Assembly: GCF_051014685.1 (NCBI RefSeq)
Contig: NC_135055.1
Span: 7,862,001-7,926,000 of the forward strand
Length of the DNA stretch: 64,000 nt
Origin: Ptiloglossa arizonensis
Lineage: Eukaryota; Arthropoda; Insecta; Hymenoptera; Colletidae
Direction of reading: 5' to 3'
Shown here: positions 45,765-56,340 of the stretch, piece by piece
Layout: each line of letters opens with the position of its first letter
How positions within the stretch are numbered: position 1 is the stretch's first letter
The notes under the pieces: model-generated
Databases searched by the model: none
Told to the model about the DNA's origin: nothing
Seen by the model: the letters and a program-made list of their open reading frames with translations, nothing else
Program-made: the position numbers and the translations under genes

Positions 45765-47026
45765 GCAGATGAAAAAGTTAGGAGGTCTATATTGTATCGA
45801 AGCTTATAGGTTATGTTTGAACGAATAGGTCTATTATTTCCAAAATTGTTCGTAGCTAATTATGTCGTTTAAAATTGTTGTCGAAATAATCTGTGAATTG
45901 TGCTGTGGACAATTAAAAAATGCAGATGAAAAAGTTAGGAGGTCTATATTGTATCGAAGCTTATATGTTATGTTTGAACGAATAGGTTTATTATTTCCAA
46001 AATTGTTCGTAGCTAATTAATATCGTTTAAAATTGTTGTCGAAATAATTTGTGAATTGTGCTGTGGACAATTAAAAAATGCAGATGAAAAAGTTAGAAGG
46101 TTTATATTGTATCGAAGCTTATAGGTTATGTTTGAACGAATAGGTCTATTATTTCGAAAATTGTTCGTAGCTAATTATGTCGTTTAAAATTGTTGTCGAA
46201 ATAATCTGTGAATTGTGCTGTGGACAATTAAAAAATGCAGATGAAAAAGTTAGGAGGTCTATATTGTATCGAAGCTTATATGTTATGTTTGAACGAATAG
46301 GTTTATTATTTCCAAAATTGTTCGTAGCTAATTAATATCGTTTAAAATTGTTGTCGAAATAATTTGTGAATTGTGCTGTGGACAATTAAAAAATGCAGAT
46401 GAAAAAGTTAGAAGGTCTATATTGTATCGAAGCTTATAGGTTATGTTTGAACGAATAGGTTTATTATTTCGAAAATTGTTCGTAGCTAATTATGTCGTTT
46501 AAAATTGTTGTCGAAATAATCTGTGAATTGTGCTGTGGACAATTAAAAAATGCAGATGAAAAAGTTAGGAGGTCTATATTGTATCGAAGCTTATAGGTTA
46601 TGTTTCAACGAATAGGTTTATTATTTCCAAAATTGTTCGTAGCTAATTAATATCGTTTAAAATTGTTGTCGAAATAATTTGTGAATTGTGCTGTGGACAA
46701 TTAAAAAATGCAGATGAAAAAGTTAGAAGGTCTATATTGTATCGAAGTTTATAGGTTATGTTTGAACGAATAGGTCTATTATTTCGAAAATTGTTCGTAG
46801 CTAATTAATGTCGTTTAAAATTGTTGTCGAAATAATTTGTGAATTGTGCTGTGGACAATTAAAAAATGCAGATGAAAAAGTTAGGAGGTTTATATTGTAT
46901 CGAAGCTTATAGGTTATGTTTCAATGAATAGGTTTATTATTTCCAAAATTGTTCATAGCTAATTAATGTTGTTTAAAATCGTTTTCGAAATAATCTTTGA
47001 ATTTAACCGCGGACCTTTTCTACGTA
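45765..47026. repeat. Satellite array, 157/158-bp unit, 8 copies, dimeric order
   Basis: The unit start GCAGATGAAAAAGTTAG occurs at 45765, 45922, 46080, 46237, 46395, 46552, 46710 and 46868. The spacings are 157, 158, 157, 158, 157, 158 and 158. Alternate units share diagnostic variants (for example TAATTATGTCG versus TAATTAATATCG, and TTTCGAAA versus TTTCCAAA). The array is therefore ordered as dimers of about 315 bp. The last unit decays after about 46980. Confidence 0.95.
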
Positions 47027-47029
47027 ATT

Positions 47030-48380
47030 GAAATCTCAAATAGTATAAATTTGTGGCTCGACGTTATTCAATGTAGCTTTATTTTTTATTCGCGCTATAA
47101 TATTTCCATTTTTAATTTGGATTGCAAAAACTCGATAGTTGGTACATAGGATAGTACATTGCCGACAACCACACCGAGATTTATGATCTACGATCCATCT
47201 TCTTGCCTCGCAGTTCTTACGCCTAGCGTTGTCATTGCTTTGAAGTGTTGCATGATAGTAGTAGTTTTGGCTCGAATTTTATGACGCTCTGGAAGTTCTT
47301 TAACCACGGAAACGTTAGAACGAAGGATCAGGAATTAGCTAGACTTTTGATATTTCATTCAAAGACTTTATTTCTATGAAATGTTAATACATTACAAGTA
47401 CGAGTAATATTATTCGAATATTTTGATTCGTGTAAGAGTTTCGATGAGTCATGTGAAACTTCTTCCTCTGCATTGGAGGGAAAATGGTTCGCTATAATTA
47501 ATCATGGAATCTGATCTCCAAAATATCTGAAATTGAGAAAGAAAAAAATTGTACAACTTGTATAAGTGTCACTGTTGCTTAAGAATTTTTTTTTCGAGAC
47601 AAAAAATATTTATTTAACTCCCCATGGTAAATATTTTGATGTAAATAGTGAACGAGAATCGACAACGTTTCGAGTCGTACATTTAAAAATAGAAATGCAA
47701 TGAAATTTGGTAGGTGTCTCGTATAACGTACATTGTCTTAGGCGATGAATATTTTTTAAAGTCATCTACTCGTCTTCGGGTAAATGTTTAAAATTATTTC
47801 ACGGCTCGCCACGTTGGCGTAACCCCTCGACTCGTCGTCGGTCTGATTTCCAAGCGTCGTTAATTATTTGAATGGCATCGATCGACTGGTTGAAGTGCTC
47901 GTGCTTTTGAATATTAATTAGCCGACCGTTCGAATCAGTGCTTTCCATTTGAATGTCACGGGGCCGCGTTAAATGTTTTGCGTTTGTAATTTTAGTACGG
48001 AATTCTTTACGAAAATTAGGCGTTTGAATGAACGTGACTACTCATTCACATTTTACATCTTCGTTAAAATTTGACACCGGCTAGAATCGAACTCCATCTT
48101 TCTGATATCCTCTGCGCGAAATTTGTGCGCAAATTTTGAAAGTATTGGCTGGTTCGTTCGAAACAGAATATTTTATTAAATAAATAAAAAAAACATAAGT
48201 TTTCCGTGCGTTCGATCAATACTTGAAACATATTCTTTAATATCTCGAACGAGATTCAAGTGATACAATAATATTTATTTTGTAGATGACTCGATACGTA
48301 TTTAATATAAAATTAAATAATCTTCGATACTGTTACATTGCACGTCGCGAATGTACATTGCAAAAGGCTACATTCGAATA
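47030..48380. other. Intergenic stretch, nothing recognised
   Basis: AT-rich sequence with no gene or repeat identified before the mariner relic. Confidence 0.5.
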
Positions 48381-48394
48381 AATACTTGCCTGGA

Positions 48395-48828
48395 TTGATA
48401 GACCGATCTGAGTGGAGGCTCCTTTACAATAACAGCGTGTTTTTCTTCGTTTCTGGACGAGATTCTGTAGTTCATTTCTCTTAGTTCGGAACTTCCTTCG
48501 CTCGACATTGTAAACGCTCCATTTTTCCTCGCTCCAGTCAGTATTTGCTTGAATAACGGTATGCTTTCGTTGCGTTTGTATATGGAGTCACAGACGGAGA
48601 TACGATCCATTAAATATCCTTCGGTGAAATTGTGCGGAACTCGTGCACCGAAGCGATTTACGCAACCGAGCATCGCTAAATGATCGTGGATGGTGGTCTT
48701 CGGTATTTTGAGTATCTGCCAATTCCCCTGTACCGCTGGTTATTCTCGATCAGTGTCTTGGAGCGGTCGTCATCGATAGTAGAGGATCTGCCAGACGGTT
48801 CTTGACGCGCCATGTACACTGTAATCAA
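48395..48828 (-). pseudogene. Mariner transposase relic
   Basis: Minus-strand fragments in different frames match a Tc1/mariner-type transposase: STIDDDRSKTLIENN, then VNRFGARVPHNFTEGYLMDR and ISVCDSIYKRNESIP, then EEKWSVYNVERRKF. These correspond to the end of the helix-turn-helix region and the start of the DDE/D domain. At least two frameshifts separate them. The first catalytic Asp of the usual GDEKW block is not conserved. The N-terminus and the second half of the catalytic domain are absent. It is an inactive copy. Confidence 0.85.
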
Positions 48829-48829
48829 A

Positions 48830-50230
48830 TATCAACCATCATCGACGGAAAATAAAAGCGATTAAAATATTAAAAATTAGATATAGACCAGCATTTGCGT
48901 TCAAACAATTACGACTCGATGTTAAACACGCCTTTTGGACGTATGCAGTTTTTTTTTATAATTAATTAAACGATTATGGATCTTCGTTGTTTCACACTTT
49001 GAACCAAAAAGCGAACGAGTCTAAATGTTCAGTGTGGCTAAATAGTAATTTATAAGGGGCAATTTATATTATACGATGAAGTTTTGTACGAAAATTTTCT
49101 ATTTGTAATTTTTAAGGTTCACAGAAATTTCGGAGTCGGAGGAAAAAAGTCACCGAGAAAAACGTTCGGTGGTATAAAATATGCCGGGAGATGAAGAGCT
49201 GCAAGGACGAGAACGATAAAGAGGGAGCGGTAGAGGGGCGGAGAGGGTGTGAGAAATTAATCGAGATTCTAATTGAGTTGCCACTGTAATCACATCTTCG
49301 TCGATAATCCCGTACCAGATAGAATATGTCCACAATTTGGTATCTCATATCCGTTAATTAAACTGAAAACTTCCGAGCGGAGGACGACGCGAATATTCTG
49401 GTTGCTTTTAGGTGATCAAGGGAAGGACACGAGGAGCAGATGGGAACACGCAAAAAAAGAGCGGGTGAACAGACTTATTTACAGGCAGGAAATTGAAACA
49501 GAAATAATTGGGACTATGGAATGGGGTGGACGCAGCAAAGCGAGCGGATTGAGGTGCATCGCTAAAGAGTGCATCGTTTAAAGACATGGCGAACGATGGT
49601 TGAACACTTGCTTGAATATCGTGCATATACGGGACGCAGATCAAAATATAGAAGTTACTTCCAGCATGAATTTCTCGTACCGGTAAGAATCGAAAAGTCC
49701 TTTTTTATTTTGTAAATATCAGATCTCGTTATCGATATATAAGTTGTTAAACTTTAATACTCTACATGCCGCGCGAAAAGTCATTTAAAAGGAACGTGGG
49801 TTTGATCGGTTACAGATTCATCTTCTTCGATGCAACTGCGGCTATATAAAGAGACATCAAACACCCGACCTGCACCACGCAACACGTTACACAAGTATTA
49901 AGATGACATAATACAGGATGCAACCGCATAGAGATGCAGATTGTGTTCAGCGGATCGTTGGATTAAGTAATACAACTACTACACCAACTATGGCTGCTCT
50001 AACTATTATACCTATTACTAATTCCAACATCACTATCTCTTCCATTAGAAAACAATATTTTATTGTATACCATATTTAAGTACACCAGTAACACTGTACA
50101 CACCTGTATAGATTTGATATTTGTAAGAAAACATTCATAAAAATAAATTAAATTCAGTAAATTAAAAGAAATCAGCGTTATTTATTTTTCCGTTACTCGA
50201 TTCTTTCCTCAAATCCCTTAAAATACTGCA
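48830..50230. other. Intergenic stretch, nothing recognised
   Basis: A moderately GC-rich patch at about 49130-49600 is open on both strands, but I recognise no product. No MITE or tandem repeat was seen. Confidence 0.5.
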
Positions 50231-50236
50231 TATTCG

Positions 50237-50660
50237 TTTAAAATCCGCCGCAAGTTCGAACTCGTGGAAATTCCACGAAATGACGTCATTTCCAAGAATC
50301 GACGGAATCGTGCCACCTCCTCGCATATCATGTTCTCCTGATACCAAAGTCCGAAATCGACGAAAAATTCTAGCAAAAGTACAGAAATTCGTTTAAAATT
50401 GCCGCGAAGTTCGAACTCGTGGAAATTCCACGAAATGACGTCATTTCCAAGAATCGACGGAATCGTGCCACCTCCTCGCATATCATGTTCTCCTGATACC
50501 AAAGTCCGAAATCAACGAAAAATTCTAGCAAAAGTACAGAAATTCGTTTAAAATTGCCGCCAAGTTCGAACTCGTGGAAATTCCACGAAATGACGTCATT
50601 TCCAAGAATCGACGGAATCGTGCCACCTCCTCGCATATCATGTTCTCCTGATACCAAACA
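50237..50660 (-). repeat. 155-bp tandem units, three copies, left arm
   Basis: TGACGTCA occurs at 50281, 50436 and 50591, exactly 155 bp apart. Each unit carries GGTATCAGGAGAACATGATA on the minus strand. The outermost unit decays beyond about 50237. Confidence 0.93.
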
Positions 50661-51469
50661 CCGAAAATCTGAAATTTTCTAAAATTTGTGCCGGATTTTC
50701 AGACTTTAGTATCAGGAGAACATGATCGCCGAGGAGGTATTCGTATCCTGTTACTTCTAAGAAATTACGTCATTTCCAAGAATTTCTCGAGCCAGTTGGT
50801 TGGGTCGTGAGTTCTTGGAATTTACGGGGTTTCCTGGAACAGACGCCATTTCTGAGAATCTTCGAAACTTCTTGAAACTGACGTCATTTCTGAGAATTTT
50901 CGGAATTTCTTGGAACTGACGTCATTTCAAAGAATTACCGAAAATTCTCAGAAATGACGTCAGTTCCAAGAAGTGGCACGATACGAATACCTCCTCGGCT
51001 TTCATGTTCTCCTGATACCAAAGTGTGAAAATCGGGCAAAAATTTTAGAAAATTTCCGATTTTTGGACATTTGGTATCAGGAGAACATGATACTCGAGGA
51101 AGTGGCACGATTCCGTCGATTCTTGGAAATGACGTCATTTCCAGGAATTTCCGCGAATTGTATCTCGGCGGGAATTTTAAACGAATTGTCGAACTTTTGC
51201 TAGAATTTTTCGCTGATTTTTGGACTTTGCTATCAGGAGTACATGATATGAATTTAGGAGCATGTTTCCAATATTAATCGAAAAATGTGCATCTTGTTTG
51301 TATATTATAAATCGTTAATTACTTTACAAATATTAATTTCGATCAAAAATCGAAAAACATATGAAAACCACGTTTTACTTTAATTTTCGATTACATTCAA
51401 TTTCTATAGGCAAATCAATCAGTTACAATGTACAACTAAGATGCATTCTCTAACATAAATGTTGGGAAC
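50237..51469. repeat. Left arm of a 1.23-kb inverted repeat
   Basis: Every landmark checked pairs with the right arm so that the two coordinates sum to 105,980. That means no net indel over about 1,233 bp, and only a few mismatches were noticed. The outer third is the 155-bp tandem array. The inner part has short inverted motifs and an AT-rich end near TACAACTAAGATGCATTCTC. Confidence 0.92.
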
Positions 51470-54400
51470 ATAAATGTTAGGAGTACTACATGAATTGAAA
51501 TTTTGCTGGAGTTTCGAATGTATTTCCGCAACTTTGCAAGAATTCTTCGTCGATTTTGGAGTGTTGTTACAAGGAGAACATGATAGTCGGGGAGGTGTTC
51601 CTTTTACGTGCTTTGTTGGTAAAATGATTCATAGCAATGCAGGAGAAGGCAAGGTAAATTGTAATTAAAAGACTGGTTATATTTTGAAAAAGTTTCGTTT
51701 ATTTTACATAACATACATATTGCTTCCAGTTACAGTCATATTTCTACTTTTCGCCTTCGTATTTTAAGTATCATGTAGTAGATTCTCACGCGTAAATGTT
51801 TTCTGCGTTCCAATATGGAAATCTTCTTACTCTTAAAGTAACTTGGTCTTAGTGCTTGTAATTTATATGACAAAAATTATTCTAAATTCGCAGCCAATTA
51901 GCTCGGTACTACCCGCGACGAATTATTATAGTTCTTCGCGAGTAATACCGATTACCAGGTCTCACCACGTGGAGGTTGCTGCGAGCGGAGACCCGGAGAG
52001 AGATAGATGGAATCAAAGTTCCATCGATCTCCCTCGACACGCGATACAAACGAAGATACTAAATCAAAGAGATGGAAGGAATCAATGTTCCTTCGATCTC
52101 CTCGTTTAGTTCTGCCAAGCAATTACATTATGGAAAAATTAGGCAAAATTAGGAAAGACGCGACACGAACCGTGCAGTTGGTCCTACTAGGTCTATCCCG
52201 TTTCCCCTCCGTGGTTCCGATTCCAGAGAAAACGAACGACGCCTACCACTCCCCTAGAGGAGTGCCCCGTTTCTCCATCTTTACGACGAGAGGGTCTTAT
52301 TTTGGAGGCTTTCGCAGGGACCGGCAAAAGTGCCTGCTCCTGTGCTCGCAACATGCCCCCTCTGGAAGCGGACACACCGGAAGAGACGGCGATAGACCGT
52401 TCGGACTACTTACACGGCCGGCCACTTGCTTGTACAAGAAGCAGTGGTGACCGGACCGAGGAACGAGGAAGCGAGCAAAATTAAGCTAAAGATTGGATAA
52501 TTGCTTGGCAGATCACAGCCTTAAAACTAACTTATTCTAACTGCAGAGATAGAAGGAATCAATGTTCCTTCGATCTCCTCGTTTAATTCTGCCGAGCAAT
52601 TACATTATGGAAAAATTAGGCAAAATTGGGAAAGACGCGACACGAACCGTGCAGTTGTTCCTACTAGGTCGGTCCCGTTTCCCCTCAGTGGGCCCGATTC
52701 TCAAGGATATGCGCGACGCCGTCCACTCCTCTAGAGGAGTGCCCCGTTTCTCCCAACTCCGCAGCCAGGAGCCACGCAGAGCGTGGACCTGACTCACAGA
52801 GGATGACGAAGAGAGGGTCTTATGATGGATCAAGGGCTTCCGCAGGGACCGGTGCGAACACCTGCCCCTGTGTCCGCAGCATATACTCTCTCAAAGCGGA
52901 CGCACCAGAAGAGACGGCGATCGAGCGTTCGGTCCACCTTCACGGCCGGTCACTTGCTTATGCAACAAGCAGAGGTGGCCGGACTGAGATACGAGTAAGC
53001 GAGTAAAAAGAAGCTAAAGATTGGATAATTGCTCGGCAGATAACAGATATTCGTACATGGTGACCTTAAAACTAACTTAGTCTATACTTAGAATTAACAG
53101 TCCCGCGGAGGATGCAATACATCAGTCCTCTTCGTTCTTCGTTCTTCGTTTTCCGATATATCTAAGAGAATGTATCTAAGAGAAACCTAAGAGAAACCTA
53201 AAGTCAAGGCATAATAGAAAAAACAAATGAATTTGGTTAGTGGAAAAAAATAAACATGTAAAAACAAGTAGAAATTAAAATCAGAGAACAAATGAAATGA
53301 ATTACACAAAGAAACAATTAAAAAAAAAAAGAAAGGATTGAGAGAGTGGTCGCCAGTACTGACCACCGCCTACCGGCGGCCAGTACCGGTTACCAAGGTG
53401 GGGGGTCCCCCTTCCATAAACCTAAAACGAAGAGATCCGTCCACCTCGGAGGCTCCCGGAAGAATGAAATTTTAAACAATCGGGGGCTCCTTATATACCC
53501 TCCGCAAGGTCACTTACCGTTACTTCCATTGTCTTTGTTCGATCTAATCGAATGTTTCAACAAATTGATGGCTTTTTAGCCATTATTTATACTAGAACAT
53601 TGTTAATAATTGTTTAATCTACGGTCCTACGACGGTTGTTAATAAATATAATGAAGAAACTTCAAGATATTGCGAAATCTTCGAAGGCGAACGGTTTTTG
53701 TGAATCGATAATCGATACCTGTAGCTTTTGAAAATGTCAGTTGGATCTCAGCGAAAAATTCCTTCGCGAACATAGAATATTTCAACGAAATGACGTTTTA
53801 AGCCATTATTTGTACTAGAAAATTCTTACTAATTGTTTAAACTACGGTCCTACGATGATTGTTAATAAATATGATAAATAAACATCAAGATATTGCGAAA
53901 TTTGCGAAGGTAAACGGTTCCGGTGAATGTTTGTTTATTTCCGCGATTATTATTAACATTTACGCATGTCCCCAGTATTAATCGAACAATGTGCATTTTA
54001 TTTATGCACTACAAATGATTAAGTAACTTATAGAAATTGATTTTGATCGAGATTCGAAGTAAAAACGTGTTTCGTAAAGTTTTAAAGCATGGAAACTAAT
54101 AATTGTCTATTTGGTACATTAGTTTAACATTTCTTTAATTCTTATAATTTACACAATACGCGTAGAAGTTGTATTTTTTACTTAAAAGCGTCAGAATTCA
54201 ATTAATCGCTTTTTTAAATAGAAAAATCGTCCTGATGGCACTCGTGAATCGATAAACAATGTGTGTAGCCTTGACAATGTCGGTTGGACCTAAATGAAAA
54301 ATTTCTTCGCGATCAAAGAATTCTTCAACAAAATGATACTTCGAGCCATTATTTATATTGATACATTGTTAATAATTTTTTAAACTATGGTCCTATAACA

Positions 54401-54510
54401 GTTGTTAATAATTGTGATAAATAAACATCAAGATATTGCGAAATCTGTGAAGGCGGCCGGTTTCGGTAAATATTCGATCCCAAACGCGATTGTTATTAAC
54501 ATTTACGCAC
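51470..54510. other. Spacer between the inverted arms
   Basis: The spacer of about 3.0 kb has no long open frame and no transposase motif. It contains a diverged 155-bp-type unit at about 51500-51620, a 477-bp duplication at 51997-53060 and a GC-rich palindromic patch at about 53340-53420 followed by TATATA. It ends in AT-rich diverged repeats at 53580-54510. The piece at about 53965-54075 is a diverged copy of the left-arm sequence at 51262-51375, so the same family is nested inside. Confidence 0.75.
51997..53060 (+). repeat. 477-bp tandem duplication inside the spacer
   Basis: AGGAATCAATGTTCCTTCGA near 52078 recurs near 52555. Both copies run through a palindrome (CCTCTAGAGGAGTG in copy 2) to AAGCTAAAGATTGGATAATT. 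A third partial start with an ATGGAATCAAAGTTCCATCG palindrome lies near 52007. The moderate GC content and regulatory-like palindromes suggest an inserted element, but there is no coding region. Confidence 0.8.
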
Positions 54511-55743
54511 GTTCCGAACATTTATGTTAGAGAATGCATCTTAGTTGTACATTGTAACTGATTGATTTGCCTATAGAAATTAAATGTAATCGAAAATTAA
54601 AGTAAAACGTGGTTTTCATATGTTTTTCGATTTTTTATCGAAATTAATATTTGTAAAGTAATTAACGATTTATAATATACAAACAAGATGCACATTTTTC
54701 GATTAATATTGGAAACATGCTCCTAAATTCATATCATGTACTCCTGATAGCAAAGTCCAAAAATCAGCGAAAAATTCTAGCAAAAGTTCGACAATTCGTT
54801 TAAAATTTCCGCCGAGATACAATTCGCGGAAATTCCTGGAAATGACGTCATTTCCAAGAATCGACGGAATCGTGCCACTTCCTCGAGTAACATGTTTTCC
54901 TGATACCAAATGTCCAAAAATCGGAAATTTTCTAAAATTTTTGCCCGATTTTCACACTTTGGTATCAGGAGAACATGAAAGCCGAGGAGGTATTCGTATC
55001 GTGCCACCTCTTGGAACTGACGTCATTTCTGAGAATTTTCGGTAATTCTTTGAAATGACGTCAGTTCCAAGAAATTCCGAAAATTCTCAGAAATGACGTC
55101 AGTTTCAAGAAGTTTCGAAGATTCTCAGAAATGGCGTCTGTTCCAGGAAACCCCGTAAATTCCAAGAACTCACGACCCAACCAACTGGCTCGAGAAATTC
55201 TTGGAAATGACGTAATTTCTTAGAAGTAACAGGATACGAATACCTCCTCGGCGATCATGTTCTCCTGATACTAAAGTTTGAAAATCCGGCACAAATTTTA
55301 GAAAATTTCAGATTTTCGGTGTTTGGTATCAGGAGAACATGATATGCGAGGAGGTGGCACGATTCCGTCGATTCTTGGAAATGACGTCATTTCGTGGAAT
55401 TTCCACGAGTTCGAACTTGGCGGCAATTTTAAACGAATTTCTGTACTTTTGCTAGAATTTTTCGTTGATTTCGGACTTTGGTATCAGGAGAACATGATAT
55501 GCGAGGAGGTGGCACGATTCCGTCGATTCTTGGAAATGACGTCATTTCGTGGAATTTCCACGGGTTCGAACTTGGCGGCAATTTTAAACGAATTTCTGTA
55601 CTTTTGCTAGAATTTTTCGTTGATTTCGGACTTTGGTATCAGGAGAACATGATATGCGAGGAGGTGGCACGATTCCGTCGATTCTTGGAAATGACGTCAT
55701 TTCGTGGAATTTCCACGGGTTCGAACTTGGCGGCAATTTTAAA
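54511..55743. repeat. Right arm of the 1.23-kb inverted repeat
   Basis: Mirror image of 50237-51469. The arm starts near GTTCCGAACATTTATGTTAG and becomes the 155-bp array from about 55322 outward. Single-base differences from the left arm were noticed at only a few places (for example GCCACCTCTT here versus a GCCACTTCTT complement on the left). Confidence 0.92.
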
Positions 55744-56270
55744 CGAATTTCTGTACTTTTGCTAGAATTTTTCGTTGATTTCGGACTTTGGTATCAGGAG
55801 AACATAATATGCGATGAGGTGGCACGATTCCGTCGATTCTTGGAAATGACGTCATTTCGTGGAATTGCCACGAGCTCGAACTTGGCGGCAATTTTAAACG
55901 AATTTCTGTACTTTTGCTAGAATTTTTCGTTGATTTCGGACTTTGGTATCAGGAGAACATGATATGCGAGGAGGTGGCACGATTCCGTCGATTCTTGGAA
56001 ATGACGTCATTTCGTGGAATTTCCACGAGTTCGAACTTGGCGGCAATTTTAAACGAATTTCTGTACTTTTGCTAGAATTTTTCGTTGATTTCGGACTTTG
56101 ATATCAGGAGAACATGATATGCGAGGAGGTGGCACGATTCCGTCGATTCTTGGAAATGACGTCATTTCGTGGAATTTCCACGAGCTCGAACTTGGCGGCA
56201 ATTTTAAACGAATTTCTGTACTTTTGCTAGAATGTTTCGTTGATTTCAAGAGTTTGGTATCAGGAGAGCA
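55322..56270 (+). repeat. 155-bp tandem units, six copies, right arm and beyond
   Basis: TGACGTCA lies at 55382, 55537, 55692, 55847, 56002 and 56157, exactly 155 bp apart. The first three units belong to the inverted arm and the last three extend past it. Units are nearly identical, with rare changes such as AACATAATATGCGATGAGG in one copy. The array decays from about 56230 to 56340. Confidence 0.95.
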
Positions 56271-56340
56271 TGATACTCGAGGAGGTTTTTGTATTCCGTA
56301 GATTTTTGGATATGTCGTCACTTCCAGGAGTTTCCACGAA

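Noticed and set aside
55323..55920. Repeated 95-codon open frames on the + strand (and mirrored ones on the - strand at 50.2-50.7 kb)
   Set aside because: They overlap each other at exact 155-bp steps across the tandem units. Since 155 is not a multiple of 3, the array is read in all frames. They are by-products of the repeat, not genes.
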